Positions 8,044 to 15,014 of a stretch of DNA of 64,000 bases are shown one piece after another (position 1 is the first letter of the stretch; each line of letters starts with the position of its first letter). The position numbers and the translations under genes are program-made. The notes below the pieces were generated by a model. It was not told the origin of the DNA. It saw only the letters and a program-made list of their open reading frames with translations, and ran no database searches. Source of the stretch: Heterorhizobium halophytocola (GTDB lineage: Bacteria > Pseudomonadota > Alphaproteobacteria > Rhizobiales > Rhizobiaceae); contig NZ_JAGGJU010000001.1 of NCBI RefSeq assembly GCF_017873095.1, positions 654,159-718,158 of the forward strand. Direction: 5' to 3'.

Positions 8044-9027
8044 TTACTTGCCGATCTCGGCCACGACATCCGCGGCCTTCGGCTTGCTCTTCAGCGACAA
8101 TGCCTCGGCGACGACGTCGATATTGTGCGACACACGCGTCATGTCGAAACGGTAGCCATTGGCCTCGAACACCTTGTTGTTGAAGGCGAAGTCGTAGGCG
8201 AAGGGAACAATGTCCGTCTGGCTTGCCTTCTGCATGCCCTCGACGCTCGCCACCATGGCGTCGATGGAGGCCTCCGGGTCCTTGCGGGCGAGGTCATAGG
8301 TGCACTCTGCGGCCTTGACGAAACGGGCTGCCAGTTCCGGCTTTTCTGCCAACAGTTTGGTGGAGGTAAAGACAGACGCGTTGTAGATGTCGAGATCCAC
8401 GCCGTAGCCGATCGAGCGGACAGATTTGCCGACCTTCTTGGCAACCGACTGCAGCCCGACCGTCGAGGTGACATAGCTCGCCAGCGAATCCGTCCTGCCC
8501 TGCAGCAATAGCCCGTTCAGCGTCGCAGGCTCAGCGGTCAGAACCTTGACCTTTGACATGTCCGCATCGGCCAGCTTCATGCCGAGCGGCAGCAATTGCA
8601 TGGCGGCATTGCCGTTGGACGAGGCGACGCTGTGGCCTTCCAGATCCTTCAGCGTCTTGATCGGGCTGTCCTCGAGGACGGCGAGACCCGCCGGCGACTG
8701 CGACACCACCGGCATGATCGCCTTCACCGGGACCTGGTTGTTGGCGATTGAGGCGATGATTACCCCGAGATCCGTGATGCCGAATTCGGCAACACCGGTG
8801 CCGATCTTCGTCACCGCATCGGCTGCGCCGTAGCCGCGGGTGATCGTCAGGTCGATCCCCTGATCGGTAAAGCAGCCCTTTTCAACGCCGAGATACCACG
8901 CAGCCGAAATGCCGCCCGGCGTCCAGTCGAGCTGGAAGGTGACCTTGTCGGCGGCATTGGCATTTCCGGCGAAGCTTGCACCGGCCACGAGTGCGGCGAG
9001 GACAACGGATCGGACGCGACAGATCAT
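8044..9027 (-). CDS. ABC transporter substrate-binding protein, NMT1/THI5-like (first)
   Basis: A 327-residue periplasmic binding protein. A signal peptide (MICRVRSVVLAALVAG...NANA|ADK) is followed by VTFQLDWTPGGISAAWYLGVEKG, the typical opening of NMT1/SsuA/THI5-like proteins that bind pyrimidines, sulfonates or other small heterocycles. The ATG at 9027 is chosen over an in-frame start further upstream because AGGAG precedes it and the signal peptide begins there. It is transcribed alone, divergent from the M20 amidohydrolase, with a TGGNATACCA operator between them. No ATPase or permease adjoins it, so it presumably feeds one of the two ATPase/permease pairs in this region. The ligand is unknown. 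Confidence 0.85.
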   Translation of the reverse strand: MICRVRSVVLAALVAGASFAGNANAADKVTFQLDWTPGGISAAWYLGVEKGCFTDQGIDLTITRGYGAADAVTKIGTGVAEFGITDLGVIIASIANNQVPVKAIMPVVSQSPAGLAVLEDSPIKTLKDLEGHSVASSNGNAAMQLLPLGMKLADADMSKVKVLTAEPATLNGLLLQGRTDSLASYVTSTVGLQSVAKKVGKSVRSIGYGVDLDIYNASVFTSTKLLAEKPELAARFVKAAECTYDLARKDPEASIDAMVASVEGMQKASQTDIVPFAYDFAFNNKVFEANGYRFDMTRVSHNIDVVAEALSLKSKPKAADVVAEIGK

Positions 9028-9075
9028 CAATGGGCTCTCCTTTGGATGGAACTGGGTCAAAAAAAGACTTCTCAA

Positions 9076-9096
9076 TGGCATACCAGTAGAATACCG
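9076..9096. promoter_or_regulatory. Regulon operator A (TGGNATACCA dyad)
   Basis: TGGCATACCA at 9076-9085 is a full match to the shared core, followed at the usual spacing by GAATACCG (9089-9096). It lies 49 bp from the binding-protein start and 90 bp from the M20 start, so it could control both. Confidence 0.65.
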
Positions 9097-9185
9097 TCGG
9101 AATGCTGTCTAGTGCCGAGACGGCGTGCAGTTTCACGACCTGCCTGCAAGAGAGGCAGATCCATCAGCCAGCGAAGGACCGCATA

Positions 9186-10370
9186 ATGAAAAAGGAAGAG
9201 CTCTCGGCCCGCCTGAAAGCCCGGGAGGCGGAACTCATAGCGATCCGCCACGACATCCACATGCACCCGGAGACATCCTACGAGGAGGTACGCACATCCG
9301 CGCTGGTGCAGGAAAAGCTCACCGAATGGGGCATTCCGTTCGAAGCCGGAATTGCCGAGACCGGCGTGGTGGCAACGATCACCGGCAACCGGCCAGGCAA
9401 CCGGTCGATCGGGCTTCGCGCCGACATGGATGCGCTCAACATGGTGGAGACCAACAGCTTTGCCCACCGCTCGACGATCCCGGGCAAGATGCATGGCTGC
9501 GGCCATGACGGCCACACCACGACATTGCTCGGCGCTGCACGGTATCTGAAGGAGAATCCGGATTTCGCAGGCACCGTGCATTGCATCTTCCAGCCGGCCG
9601 AGGAAGGCGGCGCCGGCGGCAAGAAGATGATTGACGAGGGTCTCTTCGAGCGCTTCCCTTGCGACGCGGTCTATTCGCTGCACAACAAGCCGGGCCTGGA
9701 AGTCGGCAAGTTCATTACCCGCAAGGGGCCGCAGCTTGCCTGCGCCGACAGTTGGACGGTGACCTTTCGCGGCACAGGCGGCCATGGGGGGGCGCCGGAA
9801 AAATCGACCGATACCACCATTCCACTCGCGCATTTCATTCTTGGCCTGCAGGCGATCATCGGCCGTAACGTGCCAGGCCTCGAATCCGCAGTGCTGTCGA
9901 TCGGCATCATCAAGGCCGGCTCCAGCCACAATGTCATTCCAGCCGAAATCGAGGTAACCGGCACGTCACGCTGTCATAACCCTGAGATTCGCGACCTGCT
10001 GGAAAGACGCTTGCGCGATGTCGCCGAGCACAGTGCGGCGATGTCGAATTGCTATGCCGATATCGACTATCAGCGGGGCTATCCGCCAGTGGTCAACGCC
10101 CCGCGCGAAACCGAGATGGCGATTGCAGCGATCACGGCCCTGGTCGGCGCCGAAAATGTCGACGGCGACAGTCCACCGATCAATGCCGCCGACGACATCG
10201 CCTATATGCTGGAGATGCGACCCGGCTGCAATGTGATGATCGGCAATGGCAAGGGCGACGCGTTTAAGAACAACCACATGCCCGATTACGACTTCAACGA
10301 CGAGATCATCGTGCTGGGTGCTGCCTACTGGGTGAGCCTGGTGCATCAGGAACTGAATGCGGCCGCCTGA
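9186..10370 (+). CDS. M20-family amidohydrolase (hippurate hydrolase/aminoacylase type)
   Basis: A 394-residue M20D metallopeptidase-family amidohydrolase. Metal-binding landmarks are RADMDAL near residue 79, HGCGHDGHT near 102-110 and FQPAEEGGAGG near 133-143, with the catalytic Glu in PAEEGG. Such enzymes hydrolyse N-acyl or N-carbamoyl amino-acid amides. There is no signal peptide, so the enzyme is cytoplasmic. Start ATG 9186 was chosen over an upstream in-frame codon because the homologous region begins at MKKEELSARL. Operator A lies 90 bp upstream, placing it in the GntR regulon. The likely task is a late deacylation in the pathway; the exact substrate is unknown. Confidence 0.85.
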   Translation: MKKEELSARLKAREAELIAIRHDIHMHPETSYEEVRTSALVQEKLTEWGIPFEAGIAETGVVATITGNRPGNRSIGLRADMDALNMVETNSFAHRSTIPGKMHGCGHDGHTTTLLGAARYLKENPDFAGTVHCIFQPAEEGGAGGKKMIDEGLFERFPCDAVYSLHNKPGLEVGKFITRKGPQLACADSWTVTFRGTGGHGGAPEKSTDTTIPLAHFILGLQAIIGRNVPGLESAVLSIGIIKAGSSHNVIPAEIEVTGTSRCHNPEIRDLLERRLRDVAEHSAAMSNCYADIDYQRGYPPVVNAPRETEMAIAAITALVGAENVDGDSPPINAADDIAYMLEMRPGCNVMIGNGKGDAFKNNHMPDYDFNDEIIVLGAAYWVSLVHQELNAAA

Positions 10371-10392
10371 TGGCAGGGCCGCCAGAAAGACG

Positions 10393-10430
10393 GACGGCGC
10401 CGGTGGATTCCACCGGCGCCGTCTTGATTT
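10393..10430 (+). terminator. Rho-independent terminator after the M20 gene
   Basis: A perfect 14-bp stem (10393-10406 with 10410-10423) with a 3-base loop is followed by TTGATTT. It lies 22 bases after the M20 stop codon. Confidence 0.8.
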
Positions 10431-10444
10431 GAATTTGGCCCAAC

Positions 10445-10594
10445 TCAAATGAGAAGGGTGATGGGGGCAGCGGCCCGGTGCAGAATGCGGACAACGCCTT
10501 CGACCATTGGACTGTTGGGAACCAGCAGCGCCGAGAGGAAGAGCGGGAAGCCCGTCAGCATCGAAGCGACCGCGGCGAAACGCCTGGTGCTCAT
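10445..10594 (-). CDS. Possible 49-residue hydrophobic small protein
   Basis: A short reverse-strand frame from ATG 10594 to TGA 10445. It encodes 49 residues starting MSTRRFAAVASMLTGFPLF, with a basic N-terminus, a hydrophobic stretch (FPLFLSALLVP) and an amphipathic, partly basic C-terminal half (VVRILHRAAAPITLLI). CGGAG lies 7 bases before the ATG, better than many genes here. A GATAATC-N9-GATTATC dyad sits about 55 bases upstream. It fills an otherwise empty gap between the M20 terminator and the ABC permease. I recognise no family. It could be a small inner-membrane protein or a chance frame. Confidence 0.4.
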   Translation of the reverse strand: MSTRRFAAVASMLTGFPLFLSALLVPNSPMVEGVVRILHRAAAPITLLI

Positions 10595-10648
10595 CTAACG
10601 ACTCCGAAAAAATGAAAAAGGCCGGCGCGATCGGGTGACCGTGACAGC

Positions 10649-10671
10649 GATAATCGTTATATAAGATTATC
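10649..10671. promoter_or_regulatory. AT-rich inverted repeat upstream of the small ORF
   Basis: GATAATC (10649-10655) and GATTATC (10665-10671) form a perfect 7-bp dyad around an AT-rich spacer (TTATATAA). It stands out from the GC-rich surroundings and lies 55 bp upstream of the 49-residue frame, so it may be that gene's promoter or operator. Confidence 0.35.
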
Positions 10672-10691
10672 AGTTTTGAATTCCAAGCCCT

Positions 10692-10732
10692 CGCCGGAGG
10701 ATTTTTTCCCGTCCGGCGGAATGGCCATTCCG
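10692..10732 (-). terminator. Paired inverted repeats downstream of the ABC permease gene
   Basis: Reading the minus strand past the permease stop, a perfect 16-bp palindrome (10717-10732) is followed by a 7-bp stem (10692-10698 with 10712-10718). No clean T tract is present. A terminator for the permease transcript is the simplest reading. Confidence 0.35.
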
Positions 10733-10753
10733 ACCGTTTGTAACGCCTGGTCG

Positions 10754-11518
10754 TTACCGGCTTTCGGCAACGGTCCAGTCGAAGAAAAGGCGCTGCACCA
10801 GGCCGACCGCCTGGTAGAGCAGCACGCTGATCAGCGCAAGCATGGTGACGCAGGCCATGGCCATCCCGATCTCGAATTGCGACGTCGAGGAGACCACGAG
10901 AAAACCGAGCCCCTTGTTGGCATTGACGAACTCGGCGACCACGGCACCCACGACGGCGACGGTCACGCCGATCCGCAATCCGCCAAAGACGAAGGTCATG
11001 GCATGCGGCAGCCGGATCGTCAGCACCTCGACAAGGGTACCGGCCCCGGTGACCGCGGCCAGATCGCGCATTTCCTCGGGTGTATCCAGAATGCCGGTCG
11101 CGGTCGCCACCATGATCGGAAAGAAGGCGATCAGCGTGACGATGATCAGCCGCGCCGTCATGTCGGTGCCGAAAATGACGACGATCACCGGTGCGATGGC
11201 GACGATCGGGATCGCATTGAGGAAAACGATGATCGGATAGAACGCTTCCGAGACGGTGCGATTGACCGACACCAGGATGCCGAGCGGGATGCCGACAAGG
11301 CAGGAGAGCAGAAAGCCGAGCAGAATTGTCTTCAGGGTTTCCGCCGCGTTGCTGAACAGCGTGTATCCGAGCTGCCGCCCGCCCTCGACGATGTCGATCG
11401 GCGACGGAAGCAGATAGGTCGGCACCGCAAACAGGCTGCTGACGGCCTGCCACAAGCCAATGAACACGGCAAAGGCCAGGAGCGGCATGAGATAGCGGCG
11501 ATGTCGGGCGGTGACCAT
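10754..11518 (-). CDS. ABC transporter permease, NMT1/SsuC-type (first system)
   Basis: A 254-residue inner-membrane permease with about six hydrophobic segments, for example RRYLMPLLAFAVFIGLWQA, TLKTILLGFLLSCLVGIPLG and ARLIIVTLIAFFPIMVA. The BPD-type coupling segment is ELRDL-like: TPEEMRDLAAVTGAGTLVEVL...LPHAM (EAA loop). The C-terminal part, GGLRIGVTVAVVGAVVAEFV, is typical of SsuC/TauC/ThiX permeases. The start ATG 11518 is 2 bases after the ATPase stop, so the genes are coupled. An apparent longer frame reaching to 12163 is only an overlap with the ATPase gene. It is inferred to import the pathway substrate delivered by one of the two NMT1-type binding proteins. Confidence 0.88.
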   Translation of the reverse strand: MVTARHRRYLMPLLAFAVFIGLWQAVSSLFAVPTYLLPSPIDIVEGGRQLGYTLFSNAAETLKTILLGFLLSCLVGIPLGILVSVNRTVSEAFYPIIVFLNAIPIVAIAPVIVVIFGTDMTARLIIVTLIAFFPIMVATATGILDTPEEMRDLAAVTGAGTLVEVLTIRLPHAMTFVFGGLRIGVTVAVVGAVVAEFVNANKGLGFLVVSSTSQFEIGMAMACVTMLALISVLLYQAVGLVQRLFFDWTVAESR

Positions 11519-11520
11519 GA

Positions 11521-12345
11521 TCAGTTCTCCTTGCGGGGCTCGAAGATTTCGTCGCGTATCTGCTGTGCATGGCTGACGAATTTCGGATCGGACGGCGTGT
11601 GGTGGCTGCGCGGCTTGGCAATGTCGATGACATGCAGTTCCTGCAGGCGGCCCGGTCGCGCGGACATTACCGCCACCCTGTCCGACAACAGCACGGCCTC
11701 GCTGATCGAATGCGTGACCAGGAGTATGGTCTTGCCCGTTTCGGCATGAATGCGCAGCAGGTCGAGTTGCAGGTCTTCCCGGGTCAGCGCATCGAGCGCA
11801 CCGAAGGGCTCGTCCATCAGCAGGATCTTCGGATCGAGGATCAGGCTGCGACAGATGGCAACCCGCTGCTGCATGCCGCCGGAGAGTTCGCGCGGCCTCT
11901 TCGAGGCCGCATCGGCAAGCCCGACCAGGTCGAGCAGGTCCATGGCCCGCGCCTTCTGCTCGGCACCCAGACGACGGGACAGCACCCGCGCCGGATAAAG
12001 GACGTTCGACAGTACATCGAGCCAAGGCAACAGGGTTGGACGCTGGAAGACGATCGCGACCTCCGAAAAACCCTTGCGCTTGGCACCACCATGGATCGTC
12101 AGCATGCCCTCGCTTGGTTGCTGCAGGCCGGCGATCAGCCGCAGGGTCGTCGACTTGCCACACCCCGATGGCCCGACAAGCGACATGATCTCGCCGGACC
12201 GGATCTGCAGATTAAGCGACTGCAATGCCGTCACCCGTGCACCATCCTGGCTGGCAAAGTGCACGGAAACCTTTTCAAGCTCGATCAAAGGCGCGGGCCC
12301 AGGCGCCTCGACGAGGCTCGGGTAACGTTTTTCCTGCGGGGCCAT
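11521..12345 (-). CDS. ABC transporter ATP-binding protein, SsuB/TauB-type (first system)
   Basis: A 274-residue ABC ATPase. Walker A is [12 protein letters not shown] (about residues 57-68), the Q-loop is [10 protein letters not shown], the signature is [16 protein letters not shown], Walker B is [13 protein letters not shown], and the switch His is in [10 protein letters not shown]. This set matches the SsuB/TauB/ThiZ group that energises small-molecule uptake. ATG 12345 has GGGAG 8 bases upstream. Its own promoter region carries operator B at 12415. It forms a two-gene unit with the downstream permease and lacks a binding-protein gene in the same transcript. The divergent neighbour at 12654 encodes one, with operator C between, so the three probably form one transporter. 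Confidence 0.9.
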   Translation of the reverse strand: MAPQEKRYPSLVEAPGPAPLIELEKVSVHFASQDGARVTALQSLNLQIRSGEIMSLVGPSGCGKSTTLRLIAGLQQPSEGMLTIHGGAKRKGFSEVAIVFQRPTLLPWLDVLSNVLYPARVLSRRLGAEQKARAMDLLDLVGLADAASKRPRELSGGMQQRVAICRSLILDPKILLMDEPFGALDALTREDLQLDLLRIHAETGKTILLVTHSISEAVLLSDRVAVMSARPGRLQELHVIDIAKPRSHHTPSDPKFVSHAQQIRDEIFEPRKEN

Positions 12346-12414
12346 GCCTGTACTCCCTTGGCTGTAGACGGCATCCATGGCTACGCCGGCCACGCCGCGG
12401 CCCGCCTTAAAATA

Positions 12415-12435
12415 TGGAATACCAACTGTCGACCA
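12415..12435. promoter_or_regulatory. Regulon operator B (TGGNATACCA dyad)
   Basis: TGGAATACCA at 12415-12424 matches the core fully; a partial second half, GTCGACCA, follows at 12428-12435. It lies 70 bp upstream of the ATPase start. Confidence 0.65.
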
Positions 12436-12620
12436 ATCGCATGCACAAAGCGTGCCGAATGCTGAATTCCGCGCGACGCGGCCATTTCTCAGCCATTCGC
12501 CACGGCGTCTGCCCATCGCAACGCCAGGCGCCACCTCACCTGCCTCAAAATTGAGCAACGTCAAATCGAATGCAGAATCTGCATGCTTGCGGCTTGCAAA
12601 ACGTCAAAAAACTGAAAAGA

Positions 12621-12649
12621 TATACCAGTGGTATACAAAGTGGGAACCA
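12621..12649. promoter_or_regulatory. Regulon operator C (double dyad)
   Basis: TATACCA-G-TGGTATA (12621-12635) is a perfect 15-bp dyad made of two overlapping core elements, one in each direction. The forward core TGGTATACAA spans 12629-12638. Its end is within about 20 bases of the binding-protein ATG, so a bound repressor would cover the transcription or translation start. Confidence 0.7.
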
Positions 12650-12653
12650 AACA

Positions 12654-13658
12654 ATGATCCGGAAAGTCACCAAAGTTTTTGCCGCCAGCTGTCGCCTCTT
12701 GCTCACCGCCGGCGCCCTGGCCGGATTGAGCGCACAGGCCAGCTTTGCGGCCGATGCGCTGAAGCTGAAGCTGGACTGGTTGCCGAGCGGCTACCATGCG
12801 CCGATCTTCTATGGCGTTGAAAAAGGCTATTACAAGGAGGCCGGCATCGATCTGACGATCGAGGACGGACAGGGCACGAACCCGGCCCTCCAGGCGGCTG
12901 CCGCCGGCAATGCCGACATTGTCATGGCCAACTACTCGACGATGATCCAGTCGGTTGCCGCCGGCATGGACCTGGTCGGCGTCGCCGGCCTGATCCAGAA
13001 GCTGCCGGACTCGCTGATCTCCCTGAAGGACAACCCTTTGAAGTCGCCCAAAGACCTTGAGGGCAAGACCATCGCCATTACGCCCGACAGTGCCTCGGCC
13101 AAGCTTTTCGACGCCTACATGGCGGCCGCCGGCGTCGATGCATCCAAGGTCACGAAGATCAACATGAAGGCCGGCCAGGACATCCAGGCGCTGCTCAGCG
13201 GCAACGCGGACGCGATGACCGGCTGGATCTTCACCCAGGTGCCGACCGTTGCGTCCAAGGCCGAGATTGCCAAGCCGTTGATGATCTCCGACGAGGGTAT
13301 CAACATTCTCGGCACCGGGTTCGTCACCACCAAGAGCTATGAAAAATCGCATCAGGATCTGATCAAGCGGTTCGTCGCCGCGACGGCAAAATCCTATGCC
13401 GACGGCTTCAAGAACCCGGAAGAGGCCGTCGACGCCATGCTGAAGGCCCGCCCCCTGGTGGAAAAAGGCATCAGTGTGGAATCTCTGAAGCTGCTGGAAC
13501 CGCTGATGCATTCCGCCCGCAGCGAGGGCAAGCCCTTCGGCTGGACGGACCAGGCCGACTGGGAGCAGTCGGAAGACCTGCTGCAGAAATATTTCGACAT
13601 GCAGGGCAAGGTCGATGTCTCCACCGTCTACACCAACGACTACATCGCCATGAATTAA
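12654..13658 (+). CDS. ABC transporter substrate-binding protein, NMT1/THI5-like (second)
   Basis: A 334-residue exported binding protein. Its signal peptide (MIRKVTKVFAASCRLLLTAGALAG...ASFA|ADA) is followed by LKLKLDWLPSGYHAPIFYGVEKGYY, the NMT1/THI5 opening. The mature part is laid out like the first binding protein (for example DLEGKTIAITPDSAS and GNADAMTGWIFTQVP). ATG 12654 is used because GGGAA precedes it and the signal peptide starts there. Operator C lies immediately upstream. A strong terminator hairpin 20 bases after the stop probably makes this gene more highly expressed than the nitrilase gene beyond it. It is the likely partner of the divergent ATPase/permease. The ligand is unknown. 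Confidence 0.88.
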   Translation: MIRKVTKVFAASCRLLLTAGALAGLSAQASFAADALKLKLDWLPSGYHAPIFYGVEKGYYKEAGIDLTIEDGQGTNPALQAAAAGNADIVMANYSTMIQSVAAGMDLVGVAGLIQKLPDSLISLKDNPLKSPKDLEGKTIAITPDSASAKLFDAYMAAAGVDASKVTKINMKAGQDIQALLSGNADAMTGWIFTQVPTVASKAEIAKPLMISDEGINILGTGFVTTKSYEKSHQDLIKRFVAATAKSYADGFKNPEEAVDAMLKARPLVEKGISVESLKLLEPLMHSARSEGKPFGWTDQADWEQSEDLLQKYFDMQGKVDVSTVYTNDYIAMN

Positions 13659-13678
13659 GTGCGCCTCTGCGCACCTTT

Positions 13679-13710
13679 GGCCCCGGTCAGACAGACCGGG
13701 GCCCTCTTTT
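13679..13710 (+). terminator. Terminator/attenuator after the second binding-protein gene
   Basis: A perfect 10-bp GC stem (13679-13688 with 13694-13703) and a 5-base loop are followed by CTCTTTTTT. It lies 30 bases before the next same-strand gene, so some read-through is probably needed to express that gene. Confidence 0.85.
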
Positions 13711-13739
13711 TTCAACAGTCCCAGACGAAAGCTTACCCG

Positions 13740-14771
13740 ATGACAGTTACACCCTGGCGCGCAACCTGTATCCAGATGCCGAGCAAGCAGGCGACCAAGG
13801 CGGCAACGCCTGAAGAGGCCCGCCGGATCATTCAGGACAATATCGACAAGGCGATCGCGATGATCGAGGAAGCACTCGCCTCGCCGCAGCCCCCGAAGCT
13901 TGTCGTCCTGCCCGAATTCGGCCTGCAGGGGCCGCCGCACGGGCTCACCGTTGCCGACTGGATGGAAAAGGCGGTCACCACCATTCCCGGCTGGATCACC
14001 GAGCCGTTGCAGGCGCTTGCCGCCAGGCACAAGATCTTCATCGCCGGCAACCAGTTCGAGGGCCCGGCGGAATTTCCCGGACGCTTCTTCAACTCCTGCT
14101 TCCTCATTGACCCGAAGGGCGAGGTGGTCCTGCGTTTCCGCCGCGTCAACACCGCCGCCTGGCCCTCACCGCACGACTTCATGGACGACTATGTGGAGAC
14201 CGTCGGCAAGGACGGCGTGTTCCCGGTGGTCGAGACCGAACTTGGCAAGATCGGCATGATTGCCTGCGGCGAGATCGCCGTGCCGGAAGTGGCGCGCATG
14301 CTGATGATGCAGGGGGCGGAAATCATCGTCCACCCGACCAATGAGGACGACAACCCGGCGCAGGAGGCGGCCAAGATCGCCCGCGCGTCGGAAAACATGT
14401 GCTACCTGATCAGTGCCAATGTTTCCGACGCCATCGGCTTTTCCGCCGACGGTTCGGTCAAGGGCGGGCGCTCGCGCATCGTCGACTATCGCGGCAAGAC
14501 GATCAGCTACCACGAGCCCTGGGACGAATCGATCGCGGTCTCGGCCGAGATCGACGTCGAGGCGTTGCGCGAGGCCCGTCGCGATCGCGGCATGCCGAAC
14601 ACGCTGCTGCGCGGCCGCTGGGAGATGTACCGCGACCTCTACAATGACTTCACCGTCTATCCCGCCAATGCCTTTCTCGGCACCCCGATGAAGGACATGG
14701 CCGAGACCGCACCGGTGATCGACACCGCCCTCGACAACCTGGCCGGCCTCGGCATCATGCGCCGCGCCTGA
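13740..14771 (+). CDS. Carbon-nitrogen hydrolase family protein (nitrilase superfamily), paralogue 1
   Basis: A 343-residue nitrilase-superfamily protein. The catalytic Glu59 lies in VVLPEFGLQGPP and the nucleophile Cys176 in IACGEIAVPEVARMLMMQGA. The usual catalytic Lys motif (YRK) reads RFRRVN, so residue 135 is Arg. The downstream paralogue at 21645-22685 has the same Glu, Arg and Cys at identical positions, so this is a subfamily feature and not a sequencing error. These enzymes hydrolyse linear amides, carbamoyl groups or nitriles in the cytoplasm. The start ATG 13740 has only a weak ribosome site (GACGAAAG). It sits between a binding protein and a demethylase in the regulon. The substrate is unknown. 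Confidence 0.82.
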   Translation: MTVTPWRATCIQMPSKQATKAATPEEARRIIQDNIDKAIAMIEEALASPQPPKLVVLPEFGLQGPPHGLTVADWMEKAVTTIPGWITEPLQALAARHKIFIAGNQFEGPAEFPGRFFNSCFLIDPKGEVVLRFRRVNTAAWPSPHDFMDDYVETVGKDGVFPVVETELGKIGMIACGEIAVPEVARMLMMQGAEIIVHPTNEDDNPAQEAAKIARASENMCYLISANVSDAIGFSADGSVKGGRSRIVDYRGKTISYHEPWDESIAVSAEIDVEALREARRDRGMPNTLLRGRWEMYRDLYNDFTVYPANAFLGTPMKDMAETAPVIDTALDNLAGLGIMRRA

Positions 14772-14796
14772 TCCAGCCGCGACGGAGACAGGGAAC

Positions 14797-14822
14797 AGGC
14801 CGGCAGCGATGCCGGCCTTTTT
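14797..14822 (+). terminator. Rho-independent terminator after the first nitrilase-like gene
   Basis: A 9-bp stem (14797-14805 with 14110+700 = 14810-14818) around a GCGA loop is followed by TTTTT. It ends the transcript before the OYE-type gene, whose 243-bp upstream gap shows no regulon operator. Confidence 0.85.
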
Positions 14823-15014
14823 CATGAGTCGAAAAGGCCGGATATGATGCCTGCCGGCGCTCGATCGGTGGCAATTCGGCGCCGTCGAAGGCGGCGTGGG
14901 GCCATGTCGCGGACGATAAAGTCCGGCCGCCCCGCCCGTGCTACCAATCGGCTTTGCCGAGCATGCCGCCATTTCCAATGCCGCCCATCAAGCCCCGCAG
15001 AGGCCAGCCGCCCC

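Larger units (their letters stand above)
12346..12653. promoter_or_regulatory. Divergent promoter region between the ATPase and binding-protein genes
   Basis: This 308-bp gap holds no credible gene. It contains operator B near the ATPase side and operator C abutting the binding-protein start. I could not place convincing -35/-10 boxes. Confidence 0.55.

Noticed and set aside
10717..10732. 16-bp perfect palindrome as an attachment or restriction-related site
   Set aside because: No integrase, direct repeats or methylase nearby; position after the permease stop fits a transcription hairpin better.
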